From Mactra quadrangularis (taxonomy: Eukaryota > Mollusca > Bivalvia > Venerida > Mactridae): 64,000 nucleotides of DNA. Under the pieces are notes generated by a model, which saw nothing but the letters and a program-made list of their open reading frames with translations, did not search any database and had not been told where the DNA came from. The DNA is taken from positions 22,819,381-22,883,380 of the forward strand of contig CM046304.1 in the NCBI GenBank assembly GCA_025267735.1, in the 5' to 3' direction. Below, piece after piece: positions 1 to 11,569 of the stretch; the first letter of the stretch is position 1, and each line of letters opens with the position of its first letter. A program made the position numbers and the translations under genes.

Positions 1-1085
1 TGGTAGAATTAAGCCCTATAATTTATTTGCTATGCAGAGTCAGTCATTTAAATTACGTTATAAAGTGAGTTATGACACCGACTATTTATAACTCTTGTGT
101 GTTAACATGGACCTAAGTGCATAAAATAAACATATTGGAAGAATTGTGTCTCCTACAAGTGCTTACATAATCACTGTCTTAAAATGAAAAAGCATGTTAA
201 CAAGTGTTCAGATTACGGGGTTGGTGTCAAGCGGTGTAAATCAATTCCCTTAATAATGATTGTTTTTTGGTGATTTAATATGAACAGAACATAACAGATC
301 TTTATTTCTCTTTCGTAAATAATTACAGTATGGGGTACATGTTATACAAAATTACACAAAAAGAAGTAATCAGTCAGTGATATAAATAACATTCAAGTTT
401 GGGGGAATTTGCTTGTAGTAGTACGTAGGAAACCTAGTGCGACATCTAGATATAAAATATTGTTGTTGTTGTTGTTGTTCTTGTTCTTGTTGTTGTTGTT
501 TCAGCATGTTATGAGAATGGGTTCATAATTATCAAACAGAGTTTAATTAGTTATTCAGCAGTTCATTTTCATCACTTTGTTCAAGAATTTTTGACATAGT
601 TTTTAGTATTAAATACACAATTTGACGAAGATATATTACCAAAGGTTAAATAATGAAAATCATAAGTTACAAATAAGTACAATCACGTTGCAAATATATC
701 TCTATAGCCTTCATAATTACAAGTTTTATCTCCAGGGGAAAATGGCGACTGTTTTCATCCAAGTGGTCCAGAAAGTTAGCCTTTTTAACAGAAAATATCT
801 TTATGTAATATTTAATAAAGTTTGACGTTTGACTGTTAGACCTTCTGGTATTTCTAAACTTATTTAACTTCTGAATCTGAATCTGAATCTAAGTGTGCTT
901 AACGGAGAGTGTGCATGAAATAAATTTATTAGTTTGTTAAATGATCTTTTTTGTCTTTAATAGTGCATCACTCTGTTGATGTCAATTTTACAACACTGTC
1001 AACTAAATTCTACTCTTGAACTGTTCTAGACGGAAAAAGAGGTTTTATAGGTATCGATGTTTGTATCGAATATGTTGGCAACACT
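1..1085. other. Gene-free AT-rich stretch with (TTG)n microsatellite
   Basis: No exon or element recognised. A (TTG/TTC)n microsatellite occupies 461-501, and a short GAATCT triplication lies near 869-890. Confidence 0.6.
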
Positions 1086-2240
1086 TAGTATTATTCTCAC
1101 AGGTTTGAATACAATGTTTTGGAGTGTAAAGTTCTCTAATTGCTTAGCCCTAATAGTGTGTTTCAGACATAGAGGTTGCAAGTAATGTTCAATATTGATT
1201 GCTGGAACGTGTCCTTATGCTATCTTGTTCAGAAGTGTGAGTCTCTGGTAGCGTCGTACCTCCTGAAGCGTGGGGAAATTCACACCCATCTTGTCTGGAC
1301 TTATCTGGTTATGAAGCGTGCTGCAGATCGCTACACGCGCTGTGAATGACCAATATTACCTCGTAACTAGGGGGCCCATACTATACTCTAATACTTAAGT
1401 TTGGTTCAGATCAAGACTAATTAGCAGCACCTTTATGAGTAGTACTTGAGGTTACGTCTAAGGAAGCCTTGCATCGTGGTGTTAGTAATGGGGTTTCCAC
1501 TTAAGATCTTTTGAGAATGTGATGCCTAAATATTTCTTGTAAGTTTTGATAATGAAAATTTTGATGGTGTAGAAAAGTACTGAATTTGATCTGGTACTGA
1601 GGAGCATTTCTTGGCATTGAACTTCATTCCCAATTCAATGGCCAATTCCGGAGGTTGTCAAGATCTTCTTGGAGAACTCTGTGACCTTCGATTTAATGTA
1701 TAGTTGTATGTCCAAGGGAGTCATCTTCTAAGAGTAATAATACGGAATTTAATTCGTCCTGGAAGGTCATTGATATGGCATAAGAACAGCAACGGCCTAA
1801 GCACACAGCGCTGTAGAACACCTGAGCCTATTTTAACATGTCGGGACTTCTCACCTACCACTACACGCAAAGTTCTCGCTGGTTAGGACATTAGATATCC
1901 AGTTGAGTTTCATACCGCGAGTACCGTATTTTTTGCTCCAAAGCAGTCGTCTTGGTGCACAATGTCAATCAAATGCCCTGCTGAAGTTTAGTATCATAGT
2001 GCCGAAATGTTTGTTGATATCGTTGTATGCTAGCAGATTATGGGCTGTAACGATGAGTTAAGCCTCACATGAATATCCTGTACTGAAGCCATGATTGAAG
2101 TTGGTGAAAACTTTGTGTCTTTCTAAATGGTTTAACTTGTGATGACAAGTTTGAAGCTAATTAGCATGCTTCAACAAGAACTCCTTTCTCGTACCCAGAG
2201 GTTATCAAGATGATGCACGAACTCACAAAGCCTCGTTTCC
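1085..2240 (-). pseudogene. Degraded LINE reverse transcriptase (Jockey/CR1-like)
   Basis: Read on the minus strand with several frameshifts and stops, the segment shows reverse-transcriptase landmarks in the right order. These are HLERHKVFTNFNHGF near 2100, NFSRAFD near 1995, a GTRGMKLNWIS block near 1900, LQEDLDNLRNWPLNWE near 1650, and the C-terminal LQEVRRYQRLTLLNKIA near 1230. They resemble the QHGFR, DFSKAFD, LQ.DL..L..W and PTLQERR..RL.LLYKI blocks of Jockey/CR1-group LINEs. The endonuclease domain and 5' part are not seen. It is dead, and the exact clade is uncertain. Confidence 0.75.
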
Positions 2241-2419
2241 AATCACACGCCAAATGTGATACAGCGTTTACAGTGCTTTAATGTAAATGTAAATCTGGAT
2301 TCACTACTGCTATTTTTGTTGACCATTAGATTTGTTATCGATTGTGTGTTATTTTGAAACTCTGGATTACATCAGTTTCGCAACCTTAACTGAGTGTCTC
2401 TGCTATTAAGTTATGTCCA

Positions 2420-2655
2420 TACTATTGTAGAATTTGCAGACGTGTGACAAGCTACGGTTCGATGGGTGGTAGGTTCGATTCCTGGGCGGGGCATAATTTC
2501 ATGGAGTTTAGTTATAAAATAATTTCTACGGCTATTCTCCTTCCTACAACTTATTCTAAATCATGTAGAAAAGGGTGTCAGTCGCTTCCATGTAATAATG
2601 GCTACACTTTCCAAGACCGATGTATTGACTGACCGCCGCGATATGACCTGTATGT
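2420..2655 (+). mobile_element. tRNA-derived SINE (GTAGGTTCGATTCCTGGG head)
   Basis: It contains a pol III B-box-like GGTTCGATTCC at ~2470, followed by GGGCGGGGCATAATTTCATG and a body ending GACCGCCGCGATATGACC. The copy at 50.14-50.42 kb shares this layout. A TA-site MITE sits directly in its 3' end. Confidence 0.65.
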
Positions 2656-2657
2656 TA

Positions 2658-2903
2658 TTGTTCGTTTTTTCTCAACTGTCAAAACATGAATAATTTCACG
2701 GTAAATGCGTTTGTTAAAATCATTGTCGTAATACACCCATGAGTTTCCGAAAGTGCATATTATCATTACGTAAAGGTTCTTATGCCGTATGATATGTTAT
2801 AGTCAATATATTTTTAACAGAAATAAGACCGCCAGTACAAAAACAATGCATTCAGTCACCGTGAAATTATTCAAGCTTTGACAGTTGAAAAAAAAACGTA
2901 CAA
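2658..2903. mobile_element. TA-site MITE, CTCAACTGTCAAA family, copy a
   Basis: A 246-bp palindromic element with inverted ends TTGTTCGTTTTTTCTCAACT and its complement, flanked by TA on each side. Tc1/mariner-type mobilisation is inferred from the TA site. There is no ORF. This copy is the empty site for the insertion in copy c. Confidence 0.75.
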
Positions 2904-2905
2904 TA

Positions 2906-3726
2906 AACTCAACAAAGATAATGAGATTTCAATAACTAGACAAGTAAATACATGTATGTCATTGTTTAAGGCGTAGAACGAAAACATGTTCAAAAGCGGC
3001 GTTAAGCACGAAAGCAATCAATCAAAGAAAAAATCAGAAATAGCTTGAAGATACTTGTGCTCAAACTAGTACATGCCTACGTGATGAAGTAGTTTAAATT
3101 GAATAACATTACTTAAATAACAGCGATAAGAGTATTTGCTAATACTTGGGTAATGTTTTCAAAGATAACAAATTACCCATTGTATCGACCATCAGAATGT
3201 AAAATTTATATTTTATTACAATATTCGTTTTTTTTTCACTTTGTTCAAAAACAAAGAGTACGCATGTATATTTGTTTAAACGAAATGATTTGGATAAATT
3301 GTTACGATTTCAAGTATAATAATGTTCTTTACAATTGTTAAACTGTCACTAAATGATTTAAGAAGAGGCTTTGAGTTGGCTTGTCGTAAAAGTTACAACC
3401 TCTTATGTCTTGTTTGTAGTACCGCATAGCTGCACTTGTCGTGCATGTGAGTACAGTAAAAACTGAAAATCAAAACCCAGAAGACTTATAGAAATCACAG
3501 AACGATTTTTCGGTCCCGAAAATTCTCCTAATATTCAATGTAAATCAAATCTCTTAATTCCGGAATCTCTAAATCTACTTTTCAGACTCGGGTTTTCAGT
3601 AATATCTTATCTTTTTAATTTTTATTCTAAGCGAGATCTAATCTGAAACAGTGCATAACCTGCCCGATTTGCGGATATTTCAGCCTTAATAAATATTCAT
3701 TTATTCAAATGATAGCAATATTACCT
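2906..3726. other. No gene seen
   Basis: AT-rich DNA without a coding-like frame or a repeat recognised elsewhere in the window. Confidence 0.5.
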
Positions 3727-4190
3727 GAGGTGCGTTCAACAAAGCAAGCTCTCGAGGCGACATCGAGCGCTTTCGTTCTGAACGCTGGCGCCCGCGCGAG
3801 TGCTCGCGTGCGTTGGCTATTCAGTTCGAGTGTGTGTTGCTTAGATATCTAAGATGGCGGCTAAACGAAATTTAGTTTTGTATCTCAAAGAATTATCCCT
3901 GAAAAGAGGGACGCAAACGTAAATGTTACTAGTTCTTCATAACATATACACGCAATGCATAGAATTGAAGCTTTATAGTACAGAAAATTGTATCATAATG
4001 ATTCATTTAAAATTAAATAGGCGAAAGATCTATTGTATCAACAGAAACAATTGTTCCCCAACTTGCAATTTTCAATAACTGCTGTTTGACGCCATCTTGG
4101 ATTTTACAGCGAGCGCTTGCAATCATCCAATAGCCTAACCATTCGCGATGCAGGCGCTCGCTCGAGCGCTCGCATTGTTGAACGTACATC
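3727..4190. mobile_element. CpG-rich palindromic MITE, copy 1
   Basis: A 464-bp element with inverted termini GAGGTGCGTTCAAC / GTTGAACGTACATC and subterminal GAGCGCTCGCG-type palindromes at both ends. The middle is AT-rich (AAGATGGCGGC, then AAAGAATTATCCCTGAAAAG). The same order is found in the 8.25-9.71 kb copy. It is non-coding and the superfamily cannot be assigned. Confidence 0.75.
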
Positions 4191-6495
4191 TGATAATAGG
4201 TGTCGCTCTTGTGGGAAAGTGCTTCCGGGTCGTTGTACACTGCGAAAGTAGTACTGAGAATTAAGTGTGACTGCATTCAGGTGGCTGTGACTCTGTTTGT
4301 ATGTGTCAAAATAATATATATTACACCAAAATTAATTTTTCTACCCCACTAGGACAATATTCTGACCATTTTGTGTATTCTTTTTAGGGCTACTTCTTGT
4401 GGTGGATGATCTATAATTTAGTGTACTGCGGCCATTTTGACCTTTGAGATTAGAAATTCCCAACTATACATGTACACAATTGATGTGAAATTGTGAAAAA
4501 TTAAATCGTTCATCACCCATATGTCCTGGTCTTATTTTGCCGCCCTAGTGTGGAGGATTCACAGGATACCAATCATTATTTCTCAATCTATATGTTACAG
4601 TCAGCAGAGACACTCAATTTTAGCTATTTTATATAGAATTGTGAATGGGATATTTGACAAGGGTGTCACCAATATTAAACTGCGATCTAAAATCCACACT
4701 TTGACAGCGGTCATTTGGAATTCACAACCCAATCGCGGTGCAGTGCGGGGATAGCGGAAAAGGTTGTGTTTTTACCTCCAACCTTTCCCCGTACTGCAAA
4801 GCAATTGTAAGGTGCAAAATTAGAACAATGGCTAGTCATTTGAGATTTAAAGTGCAGAAGTTTTGCCCGGGTATTACCATCAGAATCTCCACGTAAGGCG
4901 GTGATTTTACTAGTTGTGGGCTTGTTTCAACGTTAATATCCCCACTATATAACCCAGGATTGGGTGCAGGTTCAGATGGTCAGGGCATTACCAGCATCGC
5001 TCATTTGACTCCTGGAATGCTGAAAATTTGTCATCTTATATGAATATAAACAATTGGGTCAGGTCCGGATTTATCGAAGTTGTTTGGGATTTTCGAATGT
5101 GTTCCGATGAAATAAATTGTTCGGTTATATGCATGTGTTCGTATTAATCGATTTTACGCAGGTGTTTGGATATTTGAATTGTACGGATTTTTAAGGTGTT
5201 TGTCTGTTCGGATTTCTGAGGTTACATTGTATTTAAATTTAAATATATTTGCGGTAATGACTGCATCAAGTATGTCCTAGTCAGCCAATAATACACCGGG
5301 AATGAATTATTTACAAGACAATTGTTTTGTTAAGAGGGCTGTAACTCTGAAATGCAAATAACAAATATATACAAATATAGCAATATCATCATTGTAGTGA
5401 TCTTGATTTATTTGGATTTACGTCATTTATAATCACTAACTTTATTTACCAACTTTGTAATAATTTACTGCATTTATTTGTTATTCTGAATTTATTCGAT
5501 GTTTTCATTGTTTAGGCAAACACTTTTAAATACCGGGACACTATTTATTTTACAGTGAAGAATATTTTTCTACCGTATCACATTAAATAGGAAATATTAA
5601 ACTAGTTATGAGAATTTAAAACAGGTAATTTTCACTATGAAGACCACTGTTTGCTGTCGTGACTTTTAAGGACTTTCAAGGTCTAAACGTTTAATTTGAG
5701 ATAAAATTGTCCCTTTATTAGGATCATACCGCCAGCAAGACATCGATTTTGGAAACGAGCCACCTGGTCTCCGAAAGGGTCACAGGCACCGGTTGTGGCA
5801 CATTTCTTCACTCGTCTGGACTAACGAAGGGACTTGATGCATCATTTGTCCCGGTTCGAGAGAAAATGGTTTTTAGTCCGTAAAAAACTGGGGAATTAAA
5901 ATTTCCTTTTAAGGTATACTGAAATCAAGCTGGCGGACAGTAAGTAGCGGACATTAGAGGAGCAGCCGTTAAGGCAGGCTATACATCACTAAATTTTCAA
6001 GCGGACATTACGTTACACGTAAAATATAAATATGTGCATAGATATTGCTGAAATAACGTTAATTACTTTAAAGGTAATAAATGATTCATAACTTTTTTTG
6101 TCTTGAAAGGATTTATGTTTAAAGAGTTCATTAAGTACGACTTTAAATCTGTATAAAACATAGAACTGTTAATATGCGAAAAATGCAGTTAGGTTCAAAC
6201 AATTGTAGAACACTAACGGTGAAGTGTGACCCTTGAAGAACGGGTATACAGACGTACATTATGCTAATACCAAACGAATGAGCAACATCATACAATTTCA
6301 TTTTGGGGCTCAAAGGAGGGGTGTGACCTCAAAGAAGCCATATAATAGATATACTTACTATGGACGTTTTTAAGTGTTCGAACCCCTATGGAGCCCAAAC
6401 TTTCATTTATAATGTTTATGTTAACAGTGATAGTTTCTTCATATTGCAATCATTAAATTGAACATAATTTTATCAACGTGCTTTAGTAAAATACA
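4191..6495. other. No gene seen
   Basis: AT-rich sequence. An imperfect hairpin lies near 4739-4799 (GCAGTGCGGGG / CCCCGTACTGC), with another weak inverted pair at ~6300-6400. Nothing coding is supported. Confidence 0.5.
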
Positions 6496-6607
6496 CAGGT
6501 GAAAGACTCAAATTTTCCTTATCATCAGAATGGTATAGTATATACATGTATATACTATAATAAGGAAAATTTATACTACAATAAGGAAAATTTGAGTCTG
6601 TCACCTG
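6496..6607. repeat. 112-bp perfect-armed hairpin (foldback)
   Basis: The arms start CAGGTGAAAGACTCAAATTT and are repeated inverted at the far end with about one mismatch in 27 bp. The centre itself contains TATAGTATATACATGTATAT-type palindromes and a second TAAGGAAAATTTA copy. Probably a very small MITE. Confidence 0.75.
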
Positions 6608-7266
6608 TGGTAAAATATTGCTCCGCTCTTTTTTTTAATTATACAATGCAAACAAATTTTAGGGAAACAAAAGCATTTTTTAGTCAGCTTGACAAGTACG
6701 CAAACACTCAAGTGCTTCAAATCACTTTTCACATACATGTAATTTCAATTTCACACTCATAAGAATTTCCACCTAACATAATACATAAAGCGACTTGTAA
6801 TTTTGATATCTAAGCACTGTTGAGCACTTTTGATATAAAGATCATTAGAACTGAAAATGTTCATATAAATCAGTAGAAGAAACTTCTGTCAAACATTTTA
6901 CAGCATATGTATTTACAGGCAAAGTATCTCTCTGTTAATTTGGTCCGTAAGTTAGTGTTTACCACAACTTCAAACTTCGTTCAGAATTCATGTCTCATTG
7001 TTGTGAGCAAAATGTTTTAGTTTCCTTTACATATAAACAGGAAAACGTTTGATAACAAGTTACATTAAAATATTGTAATCCTTAACAGTTAACATGACAA
7101 TTCAACACAATGATATTTTGAGTTACCTTAAGATTATACTTAAGTGGTTTTTTTTGTTTGCCGTGACAATCACATTGCTGCATTTCGCAGCATTTTTTTA
7201 CTTGTATGTATTATTGAAATTTACGGAAGACTACTTGTGGTGTGAATGGTTTTTCATTTACAAGTA

Positions 7267-7515
7267 TTAGCATTTCCAAAAATGCTTGAAATCGTCGTTT
7301 AGTCGTGTATTCTCCTTAGAGTATAAAGATTCAAGCAATATGCAGATCAAACGGTGCATGTCGATACAGTAGAGGGCTTTAAATCTGTCCTTCAGAAGCT
7401 CGACTAGAGCGCCTCCATCCACGTCAGATTTATACCAGAAGTGGTCCTCTGACGTATTACTATAATACAGATACCGATACAGGTAAGCGTCAGCGTTTTT
7501 TAAAAACCGTCTCAA
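7267..7515 (-). CDS. Possible 82-codon coding fragment, unrecognised
   Basis: An open frame from ATG (7515) to TAG encodes MRRFLKNADAYLYRYLYYS, then WYKSDVDGGALVELLKDRF and MHRLICILLESLYSK. The residue composition is protein-like, with charged and aromatic residues and no low complexity, and the local base composition is less AT-rich than its flanks. No family is recognised and no splice partners were found, so it could be an exon, a transposon remnant or chance. Confidence 0.3.
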   Translation of the reverse strand: MRRFLKNADAYLYRYLYYSNTSEDHFWYKSDVDGGALVELLKDRFKALYCIDMHRLICILLESLYSKENTRLNDDFKHFWKC

Positions 7516-8249
7516 GTCTATTTATAGAATACAGAGCGTTTGATTAATTCTACACACTGTAAGGCCAGAGTATAACCATCGAATGAACATGTGCTGTCCA
7601 GACATATTCCGACCGCGCTCGTACAAAATCATAATTATGGTAGAATTCACAAATCAACTGTCCATTTGGCATTTAGAAACTATATTTATTTGATTAGCAA
7701 ACCGGAATATTCTATTTAAGAACATGTTCTGCCCACATTCCGGCAGCTAATAAACTCGCCCGGAAGTAGGGAAGAAAGGTTTGCTTTGTTTCAACAAATG
7801 CGACAATGAACATGTTACAATTAGTTATGCATGTTTTTGGTCTTACATTGCAACTTTCTTGAAACTGGTACTCGTTCATATATCAATTATGGTATTTTCT
7901 GGTAATACAAACAGGTAACCCGACAAAACACAGCGTCGACGAGTCCATACACGCACCCCTATTTTAAATACTCGACGTCATTTTTTTCATCACGTGACCT
8001 CAAATGCATCGTTTTGATTGGCTCAAAGCAACCGGTGTCGACACAAAAGTGCTCAAATCGTGATAATTGTGTATATCGTCAGTCATGATCGACGATAATA
8101 ATGGGAAATAACTGCTGTGATAAGGTAAAATTCATGTAGACACAAAATCCAATGCATCAAAAAGTCCAGGCGTAAGCGCACATAGATATCTGATATTCAT
8201 GAGAATGATTGAAATGCATTAAATTACAACGCAACACAAGACATTGGCA
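7516..8249. other. No gene seen
   Basis: Contains a few inverted or GC-richer patches (for example CGTCGAC near 7931 and 8036) but no element recognised. Confidence 0.45.
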
Positions 8250-8756
8250 GAGGTGCGTTCAACAATGCGAGCTCTCGGGGCGACATCGAGCGCCAGCGTT
8301 TTGAACGCGGGCGCTCGCGCGAGTGCTCGCGAGCGCTCGCGATTCAGCTCGAGAGGTGTTTCGCTTAGAAATTGTTATATAATAAATTTAAGTTTATACC
8401 TCCCTTGATCTAAAATACTATTTTATAATGAATGTATATTTGTATATCGTAAAGAATAAAGCATATATATAACAAAAATCAAGCAAATGTGACTTCATAT
8501 GCAAATTAATTATTTTCTTTACTAATTCAAACATGTTTCGCCAGACGGCTCATCAGTGATTGTTTATTAGTTAATATATTATTATTAATATGTCTATTTA
8601 GATGATGTTGTTTTACATTTTATATACAATTCCCACCAAACTGGCGGAGATATTTTCACTTTGCAGGCCTACTAAATAGCTTTTGTCTAAAGTTTGAAAA
8701 CTGATTATTTTAGAAAGCTCTTTAGTTTAATGTTTTGTTTATCACTTTACTTATAT

Positions 8757-9062
8757 TGTCCGTTTTTTTTCTCAACTGTCAAAGCTTGAATAATGCATTG
8801 TTTTTGTACTGGTGGCCAAATTGTTATTAAAATTTCTTGACTAAAACATACCATATGGCAGAAGCAGCATTACTTAATCATAATACATGTACACACTCAA
8901 ACTCCCCCACAGCGGTTATCTCCCTCTAGCAACGCGTGACGTAACCGCTGTGAGGAGTTTGGTACACACTTTCTGAAACTCGTAGATGTATCACGACCAA
9001 AATTTTTACAAATGCAATCACCGTGAAATTATTCATGTTTTGACCGTTGAGAAAAACGAACT
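8757..9062. mobile_element. TA-site MITE, CTCAACTGTCAAA family, copy b
   Basis: The ends GTCCGTTTTTTTTCTCAACT and CGTTGAGAAAAACGAAC match copies a, c and d. It lies inside the insertion in the CpG-rich MITE and itself carries a 65-bp insertion. Confidence 0.75.
8897..8961. mobile_element. 65-bp palindromic mini-element with 8-bp target duplication (hAT-like)
   Basis: The arms CAAACTCCCCCACAGCGGTT and TAACCGCTGTGAGGAGTTTG are inverted repeats around a 20-odd-base centre. GTACACAC occurs at 8889-8896 and again at 8962-8969. The related MITE copy d (14.29 kb) has a single TACACAC here and no hairpin, so it is the empty site. The 8-bp duplication suggests hAT-type mobilisation (inference). Confidence 0.8.
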
Positions 9063-9126
9063 ATAACTGAGTCTACAAAAATAGCAAACAAAATACATTA
9101 TAGAAAATAATTACAATAAACATAGT

Positions 9127-9315
9127 TTTTCAGGCTTAAGGTTGTCAGATGCTGAAAATTATAAATGTGCTGCATTAATGATATTTGTTTTTATTTTATC
9201 ACAACCATACTTTATTATAATAAAACTAATAATTCTACAAAAAGTTATCATCAAAATTCAAGAATTGTGGTATATTTCTTTTGTCTCCAAACTTTTGGTG
9301 GGTACATGTACTGTA
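9127..9315 (+). repeat. Dispersed repeat with MSDAE(N/S)Y frame, copy 1
   Basis: Similar, in the opposite orientation, to 16528-16690: TCAGATGCTGAAAATTATAA at one end, and a TTTTGTCTCCAAACTTTTGG-like end. Both copies can be read as a Phe/Ile-rich peptide starting MSDAE. The open frame is AT-rich and probably not a gene. Confidence 0.5.
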
Positions 9316-9709
9316 TTAATATATCATTAGAAATATATATTAAATAACAGATACCAAAGATGGCGACTGGAAAAATTAAATTTTTTATATCAAAGAATTA
9401 TCCCTGAAAAGTGGGACGCAAACTTGTGTTTAACTTGATCCACATAAAATATCCACGCAATGCATGTGATATACAAAATGTACTTTATTTGGTACAGTAA
9501 ATTGTATCACTATGATTTATGTATGATAAAAAAAATGTGAAAGATCTCGTGTATTAGCAGAAATAATTGTTTCCCCCACCCGCTTTTTCAATAATGTGTT
9601 GTTTGACGTCATCTTGGTGTTTACAGCGAGCGCTCGCAGTCATTTAATAGCCTAACAATTCGCGAGGCGGGCGCTCGCTCGAACGCTCGCATTGTTGAAC
9701 ACACCTCAG

Positions 9710-10530
9710 TTGGGAAATGATAGCGTAGGAATATCATGTAAGAACGATAACTAAGGATAGAGATTTAACAAACTCTCTTCTGCAGCGGTTACTTCCCTTC
9801 AACAAAACAATAACCACGATAACCACACATCAATCGGCCGTCAGATTGCATAAATCTTTTATTTTACATTGAATTCAATATTATCTGTGAATTTAGTTTT
9901 CTTTCTACTATGTTATATTCACAAAGGGCCAAACATAAATATATGATGGCTCTCTTTTGATGACAGAGGTTAAGTAGCAATGGGTGGCGTAACCAGCGAG
10001 GGGTGTTAGCCTGGATTTACCTGCCCCTTCTAATAAATAGGTATTACGTAGAATCCGGGAACCAGACTATTGTCTCAGAAAGCTATGTGCATGCGAATCT
10101 CTGACTAGAAGGATAGAATGTCTGCAGTAGCATACGGTGACGCATGATAACCAGATCGAATCGAAGTAGGGTACTTGTCACGTAAGACGTACATCTAAAT
10201 CGTACGGTAAGATTTTTGAAAATAGTAGGCCTACGATGTTTAGTAAGACGCCCCCAAGTTATCTAGACTAAGTAGCGTATTTTAATAAAAGATCTTATAA
10301 AATTCCAACACCATTCGAGACGTTTGCAATGATGTGAGAATGTAATATAAGAACGGCAACCCTAGTGGGTATTCTTATCATTTCGAAGATCTTCTACGCA
10401 GTTAAAAATGTAAGACATGGCGAAAAAACTCGTTTGCAATACTCGGATAAAAAAAACGTTAAACGCATTAAAATAAAATTTAATTAGAGAAATCCTATAA
10501 GAACTACTTTTTCTGTTCATGATGTCCGAG
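9710..10530. other. No gene seen
   Basis: Contains a short fragment at ~9768-9800 (AAACTCTCTTCTGCAGCGGT) resembling the end of the 65-bp mini-element family. Nothing coding was recognised. Confidence 0.5.
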
Positions 10531-10641
10531 CACAGGAGCTTGACATTCTGTATTGTAGTTTGAAAAAAAGTCCTTTTTCATATAATAAAAACAATAAGGA
10601 GGATTTTTTCTAACTGCAATACAGAATGTTAAACTCCCGTG
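10531..10641. repeat. 111-bp inverted-repeat element (GAGCTTGACATTCTGTAT ends)
   Basis: The left arm GGAGCTTGACATTCTGTATT and the right arm AATACAGAATGTTAAACTCC are inverted. A related half occurs at 42.085-42.16 kb, so this is a dispersed foldback family. Confidence 0.7.
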
Positions 10642-10940
10642 GTCTGAGGCCTACTAGTGTCTGTGTAAAAAATCTCCGATGTGTTTCAAATGAGAAACTC
10701 TCCACAGTGGCTACCTCCCTTGTTTGGAGTAATATAACTACTCTCACCACCAGCCAATTATATCGTCAGTAAGCCAAATACTTTTTCACGTTTCGATAGC
10801 TTTTTATGATTGTAGTTTTTTTCCAAATAACTATGATGTTCGAATACTGAAAGTGCCATAAAATATTTAAATCAATATTTTTTTAAAGCGGGAATGATTT
10901 TTACTTTTACACCAGTAGCGTGTTCAATTACACAAAACGT

Positions 10941-11232
10941 TACAGAACGTTACATAACGATACATTCGGAACTCCTCGGCCATTCGCTGCGAATAATCTA
11001 ATCTAATACACGAATACGCGATCGTTAAGGCAATGAGTGATGTTTCAAAATTTACGGACTAAAAACGAAACATCACTCAATGCCTAAACGACCATATATA
11101 TTTGTTTACTTCATCACCGGTAGTTTCAAAATAGCGTCTAAATATGTCCGAGATTATTCGCAGCAAATGGCCGAGGAGTTCCGAATGTGAGCGGTTCCGA
11201 ATGTATCGTTACGGAACGTTCTGTAAAGTTCG
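10941..11232. repeat. ~290-bp nested inverted repeat, CATTCGGAAC family
   Basis: The outer arms CATAACGATACATTCGGAAC and GTTCCGAATGTATCGTTACG pair. Inside are CTCCTCGGCCATTCGCTGCG / CGCAGCAAATGGCCGAGGAG, and at the centre GGCAATGAGTGATGTTTC / GAAACATCACTCAATGCC. It is the largest copy of a family also seen at 11.49, 15.73 and 41.10 kb. Confidence 0.75.
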
Positions 11233-11490
11233 CGGTAACTGACCTCACTGCTGTTACATTAATTATGTAAAGCCGTGTAAATGATAATATGTCGCGTAAA
11301 ATGAATATTTAATGGTCCTAAATTAATTTCAGTCATTCGGTAGATAGGTGTTTTATTACCTTGTACTTTATTCTGATTACGAATAATTTAAAATGTTAAT
11401 TGCCATTTGTTTCCCTATAAGTTTCGTTTAGTCAATGATGCCTTCCGCACCAAAGGCAAAATCCGAGTAATCCAACAAATCGGAAATACT

Positions 11491-11568
11491 CACATTCGGA
11501 ACAACATCGGCGATCTTCTACGCAGATATACGTTTATATGGGTGAATCGCCGAGGTAGTTCCAAATGA
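11491..11568. repeat. 78-bp inverted repeat, CATTCGGAAC family, inside a dispersed repeat
   Basis: CATTCGGAACAACATCGGCG faces CGCCGAGGTAGTTCCAAATG. The flanks (ATCCGAGTAATCCAAC to the left, GACCTACTCATTTGAA to the right) are found joined without it at 12.433-12.52 kb, which is therefore an empty site. Confidence 0.7.
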
Positions 11569-11569
11569 C

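Larger units (their letters stand above)
8250..9707. mobile_element. CpG-rich palindromic MITE, copy 2, split by ~970-bp nested insertion
   Basis: The outer ends (GAGGTGCGTTCAACAATGCG at 8250; CGCATTGTTGAACACACCTC at 9707) and subterminal GAGCGCTCGCG blocks match copy 1. The left part runs to about 8371. The element resumes at about 9350 with AAGATGGCGACTGG and AAAGAATTATCCCTGAAAAG. What lies between is absent from copy 1 and contains other repeats. Confidence 0.75.
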
